This document shows positions 51,301-61,004 of a stretch of 64,000 nt of DNA, piece after piece; within the stretch, counting starts at the first letter, position 1; every line of letters starts with the position of its first letter. Origin of the DNA: Paragonimus skrjabini miyazakii. Taxonomy: Eukaryota > Platyhelminthes > Trematoda > Plagiorchiida > Troglotrematidae. Position numbers and translations under genes: made by a program. The stretch is from assembly GCA_014338405.1 (NCBI GenBank), contig JTDE01003476.1, positions 3,821 through 67,820 of the forward strand, given 5' to 3'. The notes under the pieces are model-generated. The model saw only the letters and a list, made by a program, of their open reading frames with translations, ran no database searches and was not told the DNA's origin.

Positions 51301-54300
51301 ACCGTCAGCAGATGAACTTAAATAACTAGTACTATTCTGCTGTTATTCTACGCAGATAACATCTGACGCCGGTTTTACAAAGAACTGCCTTGTCAAGAAT
51401 TAGGAGTTCCTCTGACATTCTCGTTCGACCCAGTACTTGGTGACACCTTTATATGCATGCATTTAAGGGAAGCGGATGCAATCACTATCTACAATCGATG
51501 GCTTGCAAATGATACTTTCCTCGTAGTAAAACGGTCGAAGGAAACCCAGAAACTGTCGATGAATTGTGAAAACGCTTGTACTATTGGCCTTGCCCTCATC
51601 ATAGGAGAGGGTTTTAAAGAGCAACCGTCATCTCTGTTTTTGACAGTGATGCACAAATCAAATCGGTCACTGCAGTCAGGTATGTTCAGGAAGAAACTCT
51701 GATGCGGTCAACATTTACACTTCCATAACTCCTAACCGACCGGACTCAAATCTGGTCTTGTACGTTGCTTGATGTACGGAACGAGAGATATTGGCACGGA
51801 TGTCAGAGCAAAGGCAGACCTGAAGAATTTAGAACATTCATCACTAGTGAGTATTTAAGGAAACGTTTTTGAGAACTGTCGACAGGAGAAAGGCACGCAA
51901 CCCTTCGTTACCACCGTCGATATAAAATATTTTGTTTAGCATAGCCTTTCAAACGTAACCCAAATAAGGGGTCAAATTTATGCCACAAAACGCGTGCGTT
52001 CACCACGATCCATTAGATTGCAAGCTCAATAGTCACATTCCACTCAAAACGAGTGTACCCTCCGTTTCAATGGCGGTATGTCTATCAACTCTGCCTCATC
52101 CTTGACCCACTTGTTAGGCAGTTCCTGTGGTTCATCATATAGGTTGCAATACCATGCACTTTCCATAATGAATTTGTGAACATTGCTGCACTTGGCTTCG
52201 CTCCGGTGCAAAAGCGAACGGCAATCCTTCAGTCACGACCCAGTTGATATATTGCATTCGACGTATATACACAAACGAAGTGATTCACAGTATCCTTCAG
52301 GTCACTGCGCCTTCATTTTGAAAATCCGAGTATTATTGTGGTGGATTGCCAGGCCGGAGGTGCGAGTATTCAAACACTCAACGAAGTACCTCAACGCGGA
52401 AGGCAGGCACGTCCACAAACCCTCAACGATCGGATGGCGGGCAAGGGGGGCAGTCGGATGAGTCATCGCTCGACCGGATCGGACCAACGGGCGAGACATG
52501 GCAGGCAAAATAGAATGGACGACGAAATCGGAGGCTCGATTATTCCAACACTTGGGAGAATATCTCGACACGACCGCGGAATTCGGTCAAAGCCCATGGT
52601 GGATAGATGGAGAACAACCGGACGAGCCACCACTCAACGGAATCGGATCAATGGACGACGAATGGTAGGCGGAAAACCCCCCGATAGACGGCGCCGATCA
52701 CACCTAAACCGGGTAAAAGTGCACACGACGTGTGATCGGAAACCTGGGGGTGTTGTGGACTGGAATGCTGACTCATAAACGCTAGCGCGCGCGTAGCATG
52801 TGAACTAGCGTGTTGGACAATAAAGATTGTGCTTTATTGGACGCCTTTTTGCTACATTATGTGACTGACCACGTTGATCGCTATCAGATTGTCTCAACCC
52901 AGTTTGTGAGATAGCACAGAACTCGTTCATGTATTGGAGGTACCGTACCAAATATAAACCTGTTAAATAGACTGACACGGTAGTACTGATTCAGTCTGAC
53001 CGGCGTTGCATATTCACAACGTTATTCATTTGCATTCAAAACCACAGCGAATTTGTTTTAGTCGTTTATCCTTTCTTCCTGTTCGTTGCTTATTTTTTAC
53101 TCAGTGTGATCCTAATTGTCGTTTGTCGTTATATAGTTGTACCAGTCAAAAAATCCATGTAAACCAATTCTGTTTGGTCAGACTTCATTTCTCACGTGTA
53201 CCAAGGGCATTTGTGATTGCTTGTATAAAACACTGAATTGCTTGTTTAATCAAACAAGACGGACAAATGTATCGTATGCACTTTTTCTGTTCTGAAGTGA
53301 GTCAACAAGTAACCGGTGATTTTAGTCTAGGTATATCTAACCAATACTTATGCTGCCTGAACGAACAGGCAAAGGATAGAAACGGACGTTGTCTAAACGT
53401 TGGTTGATCAATGAACGGTAAAGTCACAGTGAGACCAATACGAACCACGCAATCTTCTTTCACCACATGTCATGACCCGACAGATTATGGTTAGTTTGTT
53501 CAGAAATACGTATCACATTTGTTGGGTCAGGTTTTGAACGATTCACAGGCGTTGTTATCAGGATATATTAATAGCAGTAACTGAGTCCACCAAAATATTT
53601 TCTACTTTTGGGCATGAATTCGTTCATTATCGATACGCTCTTAAAAATTAAAACATTTCCATCATTAAACATGCCCTACATTCGTGACTACAGAGTGATA
53701 TCTGAAAAGCGACTGTCATGTAATCACTTGCAAAGACTCTAATTTATCTTACTGTGCACAGTCCACTGGTTGGGAAACTGTGGATATTGCGTACGTGATA
53801 AACCGACACCGTTTCAAAGAAGTTAGCCAAAGCTAGGAATGCCTGACATACCCTTTTCCGATTTTGTAACTAGCGGACGGTTTGTTTGTTTTTAACGAAA
53901 CGGAGCCAAAAGACATGTAGGCGCAGAACAGTAAGCACACAACTGTAACTTTTGCTCACCTGACAGACTTTCTCAGTATCCGTTTTGTTTTGAGACAACG
54001 TACGATCATTGCTAACATAATACTATCTCTGACGAAACAAACCCTAGCCGACCATTGAGTATAGATAAAACTTACATTTACTGATTGGTATGAAAGAAAC
54101 ATTCAACACTTATTTATTGATAAGTGAGCATTATCACGAAGGTCCACTGTGTGCTGCTCATGAATTTTTACTTACAAGTTGTAAACCTAACGGATTTGAT
54201 GACAAAGTTGTGAGTTCATTCAACATACTGTTTATTGAATTTGCTTAGGAGTGTTGTAGATGTGCCGCTACACCTTTGGGTGCAGATTATGATCCAAAAC

Positions 54301-57300
54301 ATAACGATATATTGAATAGTTGATGCCCATTTGGTTTATTTTGAGGCAACGCACGAATATTTGTTCAGGAGATTAGCAAATATATAAAGTTGTGAGTCTC
54401 TTACCTAACTTATGCCGTTGTTCATTTTTCTTTGGACCGGTCGACAAATCATCATTCAGATCTGCGTTTGCGTCATCCATTTCCGTTTGGTTGACATTAT
54501 GATTAATATTTCGTTCTTTTAAATGTTGTTCGGCAGCCTTCGTTATTTGTTGCAATTCTACTTCCACACCAATTGTACTCTCCTTTTCACCATGAATTCG
54601 CATTAATACGGCCCGTGCATCGGAAACACGTCCACGTTGCACCAACCAACGAGGTGTTTCAGGCATGAAAAAGAATCCAAAAAATTGAACCACCGACGGG
54701 ACTCCACCAAGAGCTAGCATATAGCTAATGAACATAAATAACATATAGGTGAAAACGGCATGAATAAATATGCAACTCATAATAAAATGTTTGGTATTTT
54801 TGTTAATTGCAGGTCTACGGTGAAGTGGTTAACAAACATATATATATATATATATATATATTGAATGAGATCTACTAAACTCAGCTTTTTGCGCATACAC
54901 TTATTCAATTTGTGACTAGTGAAAGTGTGACCATGAGATAAAACGTTTCTGACAACTAAATTAACCGATTTGTGGTTGGCAAAGTACATAATACACAAAA
55001 AGGCATCATCTCGTTTGAATAGCTCATTAAGTCACATCCACTGAAAAAACTGTAGAGAGAGGAAAGAAAAAGCTGTGTGTAGAATGTGGTTTTCCTAATT
55101 GTTTTCTACAGTAAAATTGTTTTCCGTAACTGTATTGAATCGATTTTCGACTGGTAGTGATTATACAACCTACCAAAAATCTCCAGAAGATTTGAGCTTT
55201 TTGTTGTGACCGAAGGAACACATAGAAGTAACAAGCCTAAACCACCTACTAGTACTCTGCGATGTTGTGTTCTGTCAGCAATACCGTCCCACATCTTCAT
55301 GTTGGTTTACAGGAACGTTGAACTAAACATATGTGATAATGTGTTCGTCGAGTACGTTCCATTTACATCTTGTTTGCAGGAGAGCTATAATTGTTTGATA
55401 CTGAATAACAGATTAACAGGTGATTGAATGGCGGACCCCACCTCGACAGCCCCAAATATCCCGACTAATTTCAGTGCGAAACCATAGTCACAAAAATTGA
55501 TAGAACAAACTGGATATATAAAATTTGAATCTACTCAGAAACATAAAGCATGCCAAATGTATTTCACGTATGTTGAATCTTTCCTGCGCGCAACCGTTTA
55601 TCTTAAGTCAGTCAATGACTCGTTCTGAAATTTCCAAAGTGTGGTATTGTGTTTATGAAATATAGCGTTTTTATCATGTAATCAACAGCTTGCTAAAATT
55701 TCGCAATTTTCCTTCTTCAAATGAAAATTCTTTATAAGTTTCCTTTGTTTGGATTTAACAAAATATAACGTTGATTATTTTACTCATCTACTTAAAAAGG
55801 GTGGACCAGTCAGCATCAACTCCCATCACCGTGCTTCCCATCTCAAACGTCTAAAGTGTCTGTACCTGATGGATAGTTTGAACGGGACAGAACTTGGTCT
55901 TCGTTGCGTGGACCTAGTAAATTATATGCCCCACAACGGTTTGGTGGCAAGTACAAGATGTATATTCGAGTAGAGCTCTGGCTGTTCAGATTGATTAAAT
56001 GCAAAATTGCAGGGTTGACTGATACAACTGACTGGCTGACGAAGTTCTTGTTGAATCCAGTCATGGTGTTCAGTTCCACACTTAGAAATGACACGTTTGA
56101 TGATGAATATGTGAGACATGTATAGCGCACGACTGTAATGAAACATGAGCAGCCATGGAGACACACCGAGATGGATTTTGGTTGTTCAAGTGAAATTGTT
56201 GCCTTATAGTATTGTCATATTTCGGATACCTTTTTAGTTCAGTTCATGGGATATTTAGTGCAAAACCTCATTGGCTTTGCTACAGAAAGTCCGAGAGTCT
56301 CTTTCGCCTACTTTGGAAAATAAACCCATATAAGTTTGTGCCCTCTGGGACGCTTACAGCTCCAATGTTGTTCCTTCAAAAACTACATTTTAGACCTATA
56401 CGAATTAACCATCACTTAAAGATGATTGCAGACTTCGCATTCCCGCAGATTTTCTAACCATCCCTTTCAAAAAAGCACCGTGGTAGGGTTTCGCTCTTGT
56501 TAGCGCTCTTGAGTGGTGCATCCCCTTGACCACAAATTCGTTCAGCCAATTAATAAATTGTGTGATCTCAACTTGACATAGGTTATAGTTGCGACATTAC
56601 CGGCCGGAGTAAACAGGAGTCTCTTTGTCTTTGTTTAAGCCGATCGAACAGTCCAAACAAAACTCACAGGCGAATGTGGCGGATAGTTTGCTGATTTTAA
56701 CTCAACCGGGGTTAGTGCGTAACCAATGACGTGATGGTCAGCACAGTAGTCTCATGAAAGTGTGACCGGAGTTCAACAAGAGAAAAAACCCAATCTGGTG
56801 CTTCTCTTCGAAAAGAGTAGGCTGAAAATTCTACAGAAACGAGACGACTGGCGTCGGTTTCCAGCGACATTTTAACAAAAACTTCTAAGCTACTTACAAG
56901 TAACTACGCTTTATGCTCAGTAGAGAAACCATATTAGATTGACAATCCTCGTGAGCTTTTTTTCTTGGTGGATGCTGCTAACGAGCTAAGAGAAATGGAT
57001 TCGTTTCGGTGCTTTCAACTGTGAGAAGAAAAAGGGGTTCTATCAGTTAAAAGTCTGTAACTGGTGTTAACACAATCTTATTACTGAGAGATACAATAGA
57101 CAGTACCAAACGAGTCAGTTCAGTCTGTTAAGTGAGTTGAGTCAAGATGTGTGCACAACCAGCCTAAGTACGGGTTCTGCTAAAACAATATTTACTTCTC
57201 TACTAACCCATACGGTATTTTATTAATATGCACGCTTAAAATAAAAACAAGCAACCACATTGCAAAACAGTAAATAAAAACTCACCGCCAGCCGTTTGTT

Positions 57301-57953
57301 GCGTCCAGCATGAAAATCCCGTCCACAATAGCTGCGATCATTTGTCCTACAGTGATTGACACCTGATTCAAAGTTACCAGCGCCCCACGCAAGTGACTTG
57401 GGGATATTTCAGCAATGTAAACAGGGACCGTCATTGAGGCCATACCTTTGTAGAATAAACATGACCATATCGTGGGAAGCTTACCAATCGCGAAACCTAC
57501 AATCAATCGTCCCACCAAGAGTATCTCCTTTGAATTAGCCACCCCCAAAATGATTGCTCCGAGCGAAAAGATAAAACTGGCTATGATAATGACTGGCTTT
57601 CGTCCAGCTTTGTCGGTCAGATAAGCGCTACCTAGTGCTGCTATAGCAGCAGTTCCGAGAGTAACGCTAACCTAGTTCGGCGAACATTTAAAAAAGCTTG
57701 AATAATTAGAAACTTACGATGAGTTCTTGGTATAAATAAGAAAGGGCAAACTGTTGACGTAATTGTATCATTGCTCCAGAGACCACGCCGGTATCGTAGC
57801 CGAAAAGTAGACCACCCATCGTTGATAAAATAACCGCACCAATTAAAAGGGCCCAATGCACTTTTCTGTAACTAACATAAAATTTTGGTAATTTTATTTG
57901 TTTCTTAATTACGGAGTGAGTATTTCATGTTCTGTTGGTGGTTGGTGCTCCAT
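39250..57953 (-). CDS. SLC2A13: Gene B: proton/myo-inositol cotransporter-like sugar porter (9 exons, 603 aa)
   Basis: On the - strand, joining 57953-57913, 57865-57718, 57671-57485, 57445-57286, 54724-54405, 46122-45693, 45260-45119, 44731-44473 and 39374-39250 gives 1812 nt in one frame with GT-AG introns. It is a 12-helix sugar porter of the SLC2A13/HMIT class. It has GGLLFGYDTG (31-40), GRKP in loop 2-3, PETPRWL (200-206) after helix 6, QQLVGIN (318-324), eight extracellular cysteines (426, 432, 435, 441, 444, 457, 473, 490) with an NGS sequon at 454, and PETSD at 584-588. HMIT proteins import myo-inositol with protons; the substrate here is inferred. The tail after the PET motif is eight residues longer than in gene A and acidic. 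The gene converges on gene A, about 19.4 kb stop to stop, across an N gap. Confidence 0.93.
39375..44472 (-). other. Gene B intron 8
   Basis: A 5098-nt intron with acceptor TTTCCAG. It contains one membrane-protein-like open frame (41622-41404) and otherwise nothing recognised. Confidence 0.7.
41404..41622 (-). CDS. Unassigned membrane-protein-like ORF inside gene B intron 8
   Basis: A 72-codon ATG frame, extended upstream in frame to NQATKRHP after a stop. It has two hydrophobic stretches (LNVAVSGPTLLVHYG and TTCLYLILSNAGLSTLLAHGVFLIG) and ends in a basic, polar tail (NKRYRKADTGVYF). The composition is more protein-like than neighbouring frames, with TM-loop-TM layout. I do not recognise the family. 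It could be a terminal exon of a nested gene, a small intronless gene or chance. Confidence 0.25.
   Translation of the reverse strand: MASFLYERLSCGALNVAVSGPTLLVHYGTADRYLTTCLYLILSNAGLSTLLAHGVFLIGNKRYRKADTGVYF
44473..44731 (-). CDS. SLC2A13: Gene B exon 8 (helices 10-11)
   Basis: A 259-nt exon after a 387-nt intron (acceptor TTTGCAG), with donor GTAAGC. It encodes DHCPTSYGW, helix 10, PWTINSELYPTWARSTG and NWIVNVLVSLTFLSLTE. By eye it is about 80% identical to gene A exon 8. Confidence 0.92.
45119..45260 (-). CDS. SLC2A13: Gene B exon 7 (Cys-rich extracellular loop)
   Basis: A 142-nt exon after a 432-nt intron (acceptor TTCCAG), with donor GTAAGC. It encodes CDVCMRTSMCGFCYN, the NGS sequon and the remaining loop cysteines. 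All loop cysteines of gene A are conserved. Confidence 0.92.
45693..46122 (-). CDS. SLC2A13: Gene B exon 6 (helices 7-9)
   Basis: A 430-nt exon starting at GAAG|GC and ending at GTAAGT (phase 2), as in gene A. It encodes helix 7 with QQLVGINTVMYYSASII, helix 8, RFRRRT and helix 9, then Cys 426. By eye it is close to 90% identical to gene A exon 6, with a 146-nt perfect stretch at 46012-45867. Confidence 0.9.
47397..47640. repeat. Head-to-head dimer of tRNA-derived SINEs
   Basis: The outer ends form an inverted repeat (47397-47445 against 47584-47640), both running from TCAGATGAGA through AAAAATCT to GATTCGAA. On the - strand a tRNA-like head reads TCAGCTGGTAGAGCGCTTG with box B AGTTCGAATCC (about 47505-47430). 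On the + strand a second head has ACTCAGCCGGTAAACC and GGTTCGAATC (about 47536-47600). So two related SINEs point outward from a common centre near 47518. Confidence 0.6.
49109..50391. mobile_element. Penelope-like element 3' ends in a 1283-bp palindrome
   Basis: Arms 49109-49526 and 49974-50391 are 418 bp each, mirror about 49750 without net indel, and show only about four mismatches, all near the outer ends. The + strand copy carries a GIY-YIG endonuclease end: SYIGRTNRPLSSRVRKHAPKWL region from 49887, then VAKHIIQTGHRI, AFTAIFRSH and PVCSQ before the stop near 50238. Upstream, 49655-49886 reads KKMVFLELPFLGD and AVRRFHNAV, as expected before GIY-YIG, but with stops and a frame change. The - strand copy begins after the GIY-YIG core. 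Both 3' ends face outward. Inactive: no polymerase, broken frame. Confidence 0.75.
50552..50570. repeat. (TA)n tract
   Basis: About 19 bp of TA repeat, 160 bp beyond the Penelope-like palindrome. Confidence 0.85.
51440..51900 (+). pseudogene. Penelope-like reverse-transcriptase relic
   Basis: The frame at 51457-51702 reads RWLANDTFLVVKRSKETQ, then GEGFKEQPSSLFLTVMHKSN, then LQSGMFRKKL. After a stop, the same strand continues QHLHFHNS, stop, PTGLKSGLVRCLM and GTD. In Penelope-like elements this is palm motif C (YxDDTF...) followed by FLDV, GSLxTxVYRKKT and HPxxxKxxxVRxL motifs. The catalytic YxDD reads LAND, so the enzyme would be dead, and at least three stops interrupt it. It may or may not belong to the same insertion as 49109-50391. 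Confidence 0.65.
52337..52856 (+). mobile_element. Solo LTR, copy 2, with TTAT target duplication
   Basis: A 520-bp unit starting TGTGGTGG and ending GCTACA, flanked directly by TTAT (52333-52336) and TTAT (52857-52860). It is colinear with 8188-8721, including GGCCGGAGGTGCGAGTATTC near the start and an AATAAA about 30 bp before the end. The TG...CA ends, the 4-bp duplication and the absence of internal sequence point to a solo LTR, probably Gypsy-like. It lies antisense to gene B. Confidence 0.8.
54405..54724 (-). CDS. SLC2A13: Gene B exon 5 (helix 6 and central cytosolic loop)
   Basis: A 320-nt exon encoding helix 6, PETPRWL and a cytosolic loop rich in Asn, Asp and Lys (residues about 240-285). 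It is one codon shorter than gene A exon 5, and the distal loop is barely alignable. It ends in phase 1 at GTAAGA. Confidence 0.92.
54725..57285 (-). other. Gene B intron 4
   Basis: A 2561-nt intron with acceptor ATTAG. It contains a (TA)n tract at 54838-54861 and otherwise nothing recognised; the overlapping frames near 55750-56170 have no family motif. Confidence 0.7.
54838..54861. repeat. (TA)n tract
   Basis: About 24 bp of TA repeats in intron 4 of gene B. Confidence 0.9.
57286..57445 (-). CDS. SLC2A13: Gene B exon 4 (helices 4-5)
   Basis: A 160-nt exon after a 39-nt intron, with donor GTGAGT in phase 2. It encodes PVYIAEISPSHLRGALVTLN and helix 5, ending within the Arg codon of NGWR. 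Confidence 0.92.
57485..57671 (-). CDS. SLC2A13: Gene B exon 3 (helices 2-3, start of 4)
   Basis: A 187-nt exon after a 46-nt intron (acceptor ACTAG), with donor GTAAGC. It encodes TDKAGRKP in loop 2-3, helix 3 and VGRLIVGFAI. Confidence 0.92.
57718..57865 (-). CDS. SLC2A13: Gene B exon 2 (helix 1)
   Basis: A 148-nt exon after a 47-nt intron ending TTACAG, with donor GTAAGT. It encodes helix 1 with GGLLFGYDTGVVSGAMIQLR. It is two codons shorter than gene A exon 2, in the segment just before helix 1. Confidence 0.9.
57913..57953 (-). CDS. SLC2A13: Gene B exon 1 (start codon)
   Basis: ATG at 57953-57951 opens a 41-nt exon (MEHQPPTEHEILT plus 2 nt) ending at donor GTAATT. Length and phase equal gene A exon 1, which is the main support for both predictions; the peptides share only ME and a short acidic/polar character. 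Confidence 0.8.
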
Positions 57954-60391
57954 GAATGATGATTTATAAAATTTAGAAAGCAATCACTCAGTTGTTCCGT
58001 AAATTAAGATTAATTCTTCGGAATCAGCGATTCGCAAAAGCACAAACAAACCTGCAACAGAAAGGACGGAAGAAAAACGCTCGTTAATGATGACTTTGAA
58101 TTCGGAACCCAAAGGTAACAAAACTAAACGATTATGTAACACCACAAAACAAAGTGATTGGATCCTCCATTTAACTGGATTTCGTCAAAAACGGGTATGA
58201 TAATTTAGAGGATCACTGTGTGAAATTCACAAACAACATTACATTTGATAGTCGGGGTTTTTTTATCCTTTCCGACTATCAACCTACTTTCGCCTTAGAT
58301 AGCCTATTAATTTTATGTTGCGGAACAAAAATATAACCCACCTACGGTTTCTTCTGCAGAATAGAATCAAAACTCTTTGTTTTCCACCGTCGTAGTATAT
58401 TTCATAATGAACGTAGAACTGCTGGATATTCCCAATATTCATCATTCCTCATAACGAATACGTAGACCTTCTCTGTGGATGTGGTGTTTTGGAGAGCACA
58501 GCCTTTCTCTGTGTAACAAATATAACGGATCAAAGAATTCCTGAAATGTTCCTAACAGAGTCATGTATAAAATTATTCTGAAAAGCTTAGTACTCCATAA
58601 GTCAACGCACAGGGGTAACTATACAGGCAGTATTATTTCGGCTAAAATGTACAAAATCGTGATCACACACAAGAGTTGGGACAAGTAATTCCTGCAACAT
58701 TGTAGAAAACGTTTTAAAATGGTGTAGTTTTTATGAAAACTTGTGTAATTATGTAACTTTCGATCAAATTTTTGTTTTTATTTGCATAAGTTTGTTGTGC
58801 ACACTGACAGAAGTCAGTAAATGGTGTGAACTTTATGGTGTGCCCTCAGAAAGCGAAGAATTGCTCCGGCGTTTTATTGAAGTTTCACTGATAGAACCAC
58901 TTGAGAGAGGAATATATGAAAGTATATTTGATTCTTATACCTATGTAACTTGATAAACACTATCTGACGAATAGTTCATGGGTAGAAAAAAACTAGTCGT
59001 AATGAAATTATCGAATGAGATGAAATACACTGATTAATTGACTTCGAACTCACGATTGGTGCATACTTTTACAGCCGACAAACACTGGGATAGTCGAAAA
59101 AAATTCAAACAATTATCTCAGGAGATACACGTCTAATGATCTCTGGAAATGTACTGACGATGTGGCCAAGGGAGAGGTAACACTGACCAACCTCCAAAGT
59201 GTTAACCATATTAGTGGAGTCAGCCGAGACAACAGAGTTAAGCAATGTGATCCAGAATAGTTATGCCTTAGTGGAGACTCAGTCCTGCTTTACAGAAATA
59301 CCAGAAAGCTAAGTGGTCTTCCGGATCACTCGTTATTACGTTCGCCTTATCTCTACCTTATGTCCGACTCTAGATCATCACTACTCCTCTTCTAGGACAC
59401 TGTAGCGACATTCATACAAAATCTCTCAGTTTGATGAAGTCATTAGATTTCTAATCTGTGTTCAGCTTGTGTATTTACGAGCAGCTATCCCGGGTTGCTT
59501 TGCTTCAAATGGCGTTCGAGTACTCTCCTTAAATATACCTGTGTGATAGATGTTATCTCGGTGAACATTCGGATGTTTAATAAGAACGGAATTGTGGTGC
59601 TTGGCTCTTCTGCAGACTATATGCAGACCACATTTGACAGGTCAAATGATATGTATTTTTGGCGTGATATGTAACTTGCATCTTCAAAGTGTAAGATGTT
59701 GATATAAAAATGATTTGGCTGTACTGCTATCTTTGGTTTTGCAAGCTGGCCTGTTAATCTTTTCGGCCACTTCAATTATTTGGATATTGTTGTATTACGG
59801 ACTATCCAATATTTTTGCCACGACATCGATGTGGATAACAAAGGCATTAAGTGCATTCGTTAAGTTTTACTGTTTGTGGTGTTACAATGACTTCCGAGTG
59901 GTCGTTGAAGAGTCTATATACATTCAAGTCCGCCTCATGGATAAGGAAACTGACCTAATACTGTTATCTTCTCCGGTTAATCTATATCAAGTAGACTGGT
60001 TGCATAGATACCGTAACAGTCTGTTGAAGTTTATTTAATTGTGGCCACTAGTCGACGGAACGGCAGTGAACCAGCTAATTTCCTCGGATCACATATTCAT
60101 TAAGCCAGCCTGGCGTCCGAGTCAAAGCACACTGTTCAGAGCGATTATTGATTGTGAGAAGGATGGTAGGGCGCCAGATGACCATGTAATCATAGATCAA
60201 GAAAGTTTTGACTAACTCGCGGAGTTAGCTTGCGATGTCACCAATATTGCTGACTGAAAACGGTTACAAACAACACGGAGTATCACAGTCACGGATGAAT
60301 ATGCTTTCGTTAAACTGAACTTTTATTTAAGATACCCTGATTTCAGAAGTGAACACCACCCAGACTTGATCGCAGTCTTCACATTCGGATA
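57954..60391. other. 5' flank of gene B
   Basis: Expected promoter side of gene B. No promoter element can be named. The frames at 58741-58953 and 59715-60038 (+) are hydrophobic or mixed and carry no recognisable family signature. Confidence 0.4.
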
Positions 60392-60592
60392 AGCCCTTCG
60401 GTCAACCCACTTCGAAAGCAAACACTAGACTCGAGTTTCATTCGTATTAGAGCCCATCAATAATGCAGACCCTTGGCCGGATCGGAGATGGCATTCTGAA
60501 TCTCGCGCTTGCGAGACTAACATATTAACCACAACGCCAGCAATCTCACAATAGGCATGACCGAATATTCAACTCCAAACACTCAACCACAA
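60392..60592 (-). repeat. tRNA-derived SINE, copy 2
   Basis: The - strand reads a head GTGGTTGAGTGTTTGG, then TGGCGTTGTGGTTAATATG (degenerate box A), CTCGCAAGCGCGAG, then a body ending in the inverse of CACTAGACTCGAGTTTC. It is homologous to 26140-26336 and inverted relative to 60803-61004. Confidence 0.6.
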
Positions 60593-60802
60593 TCTTGCAT
60601 GAATAGTGTTCAGCTTGGTTGATCATTTCGATAGGAGAACGAACAGAATGATTCTCTTCTATCCAAACGATAACTCAATGGCGAGGACTTCTCAGTTGGT
60701 TTGAAACCCCGTCACTGAGATGGTATGAATCGGTAGTAGAAGTTCAGGGATTTGGATTATTTTCGTAATGATCGAGCAATCCGAACATTATTCATAAAGA
60801 GT

Positions 60803-61004
60803 TGTGGTTGAGCGTTTGGATTTGATCATTTGGTCTAGCCTATTGTGAGGTCACTGACTTTGTGGTTAACACGCTAGTCTCACAAGCACGAGGGTCAGAT
60901 TGCCAGCTCCGATGTGGACAAGGATATGCACTACGAACGAGCTCTACTATGAGTGAAGCCCGAGTCTAATGCTTCCTTTCGAAGTGAGCTAGCGGAACAG
61001 CCTA
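60803..61004 (+). repeat. tRNA-derived SINE, copy 3
   Basis: The + strand has GTGGTTGAGCGTTTGG, TTGTGGTTAACACGCTAGTC, CTCACAAGCACGAG and a body ending CCGAGTCTAATGCTTCC. It forms a divergent head-to-head pair with copy 2, about 210 bp apart. Confidence 0.6.

Larger units (their letters stand above)
46123..54404 (-). other. Gene B intron 5 (transposon-rich)
   Basis: At 8282 nt this is the largest intron in the window. It holds a head-to-head SINE dimer (47397-47640), a Penelope-like palindrome (49109-50391), a Penelope-like reverse-transcriptase relic (51440-51900) and a solo LTR (52337-52856). The stretches 46123-47396, 47641-49108 and 52857-54404 hold nothing I recognise. Confidence 0.8.

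Noticed and set aside
59715..60038. A 107-codon hydrophobic frame upstream of gene B
   Set aside because: Starts with hydrophobic residues but has no family signature, no clear splice sites and no matching neighbour exon.
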